A DNA stretch of 6,251 bases from Vulcanimicrobiota bacterium (GTDB lineage Bacteria > Vulcanimicrobiota > Vulcanimicrobiia > Eremiobacterales > Eremiobacteraceae): NCBI GenBank assembly GCA_019232725.1, contig JAFANK010000153.1:1-6251 (forward strand), in the 5' to 3' direction. The translations under genes and the position numbers were made by a program. The notes beneath the pieces were generated by a model. The model was not told the DNA's origin. It saw nothing but the letters and a program-made list of their open reading frames with translations, and made no database searches. Positions within the stretch are counted from its first letter, which is position 1. Each line of letters begins with the position of its first letter. This document shows, piece after piece, positions 6,003 to 6,251 of the stretch.

Positions 6003-6251
6003 GTGAACACGTTTCACGCCGGCACGGTGTTCGCGGATGTGCTCGTCTTACTGGTCACGGTGCTCGTCGCAGCGATCGCCTCTCGTTACACGCGCATCCC
6101 CTATACGGTCGGCCTCGTCATCTTAGGGCTGATCATCGGGGCGCTGCCCGGTCATCCGTCGGTCGCGCTCACGCCCAATCTCGTGATGCTCGTGTTCTTG
6201 CCGGCGCTGCTCTTCGCCGGGGCGTGGACGTACCCGGTGCAACAGCTACGC
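6003..6251 (+). CDS. Na+/H+ antiporter, CPA1/NhaP-type, N-terminal fragment cut by window edge
   Basis: These are the first 83 codons of a membrane protein that runs off the right edge; CPA1 antiporters usually exceed 400 residues. The first helix (about 8-26) is followed by SRYTRIPYTVGLVILGLIIG (27-46), the conserved helix-2 pattern of this family. LTPNLVMLVFLPALLFAGAW (56-75) then matches the characteristic third segment, in which FLPxLLF is highly conserved. The ion-binding Asp residues of helix 5-6 would lie beyond the window, so ion preference (Na+, K+ or other cations) cannot be judged. The GTG at 6003 is chosen because the frame is closed by the TAG at 5982-5984 and no other start codon lies between. 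GGCGGG at 5995-6000 is a weak ribosome-site candidate. It lies 18 nt after the CDF-like gene, on the same strand and in the same frame, so it is probably part of the same operon. Confidence 0.85.
   Translation, partial: MNTFHAGTVFADVLVLLVTVLVAAIASRYTRIPYTVGLVILGLIIGALPGHPSVALTPNLVMLVFLPALLFAGAWTYPVQQLR

Noticed and set aside
4895..6010. Open frame of 371 codons on the minus strand opposite mntH and the CDF-like gene
   Set aside because: It has Ser/Thr/Met/Ala-rich low-complexity content with no recognisable domain and full overlap with two conserved membrane protein genes.

Overview
The window is bacterial, GC-rich (roughly 60% or more by eye) and densely coding. It has six genes, two of them cut by the window edges, and I see no RNA gene, mobile element or CRISPR array. 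The gene mix suggests a little-studied environmental bacterium: a DUF2600/YtpB-type terpene synthase outside an obvious Bacillus setting, a large secreted met-zincin with a Thr/Pro-rich linker, and a DtxR-type regulator next to an Nramp transporter. Candidatus Eremiobacterota or a neighbouring phylum would fit, but this is a weak inference from family content and style and has not been tested by any search.

Left part (1-3294): a 98-bp divergent intergenic region (500-597) separates two genes. On the minus strand, the first 166 residues of a DUF2600 family protein (tetraprenyl-beta-curcumene synthase-like) run off the left edge. On the plus strand lies an 898-residue exported zinc metalloprotease of the DUF5117/DUF4953 met-zincin type, with an HExxHxxGxxH site and a Met-turn.

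Right part (3295-6251): after a 60-bp gap comes a tight plus-strand cluster for metal and cation homeostasis. It contains a three-domain DtxR/MntR-type metalloregulator, an Nramp (MntH) Mn2+/Fe2+ importer whose start overlaps the regulator's stop by one base, a short six-helix CDF-like transporter 6 nt further on, and the N-terminus of a CPA1/NhaP-type Na+/H+ antiporter 18 nt after that, cut by the right edge. The last three genes share one reading frame and are separated only by single stop codons.

How the genes may work together: the regulator probably senses Mn2+ or Fe2+ and controls itself and the transporters. A 22-bp near-perfect palindrome centred on the regulator's start codon is a good candidate for its own operator. 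The proton-coupled importer, the CDF-like protein and the antiporter would then form one ion-homeostasis operon. The operon reading rests on spacing and overlaps. The most noteworthy signals are the start-codon palindrome, the in-frame stop junctions, and the pairing of an importer with an exporter-like gene.
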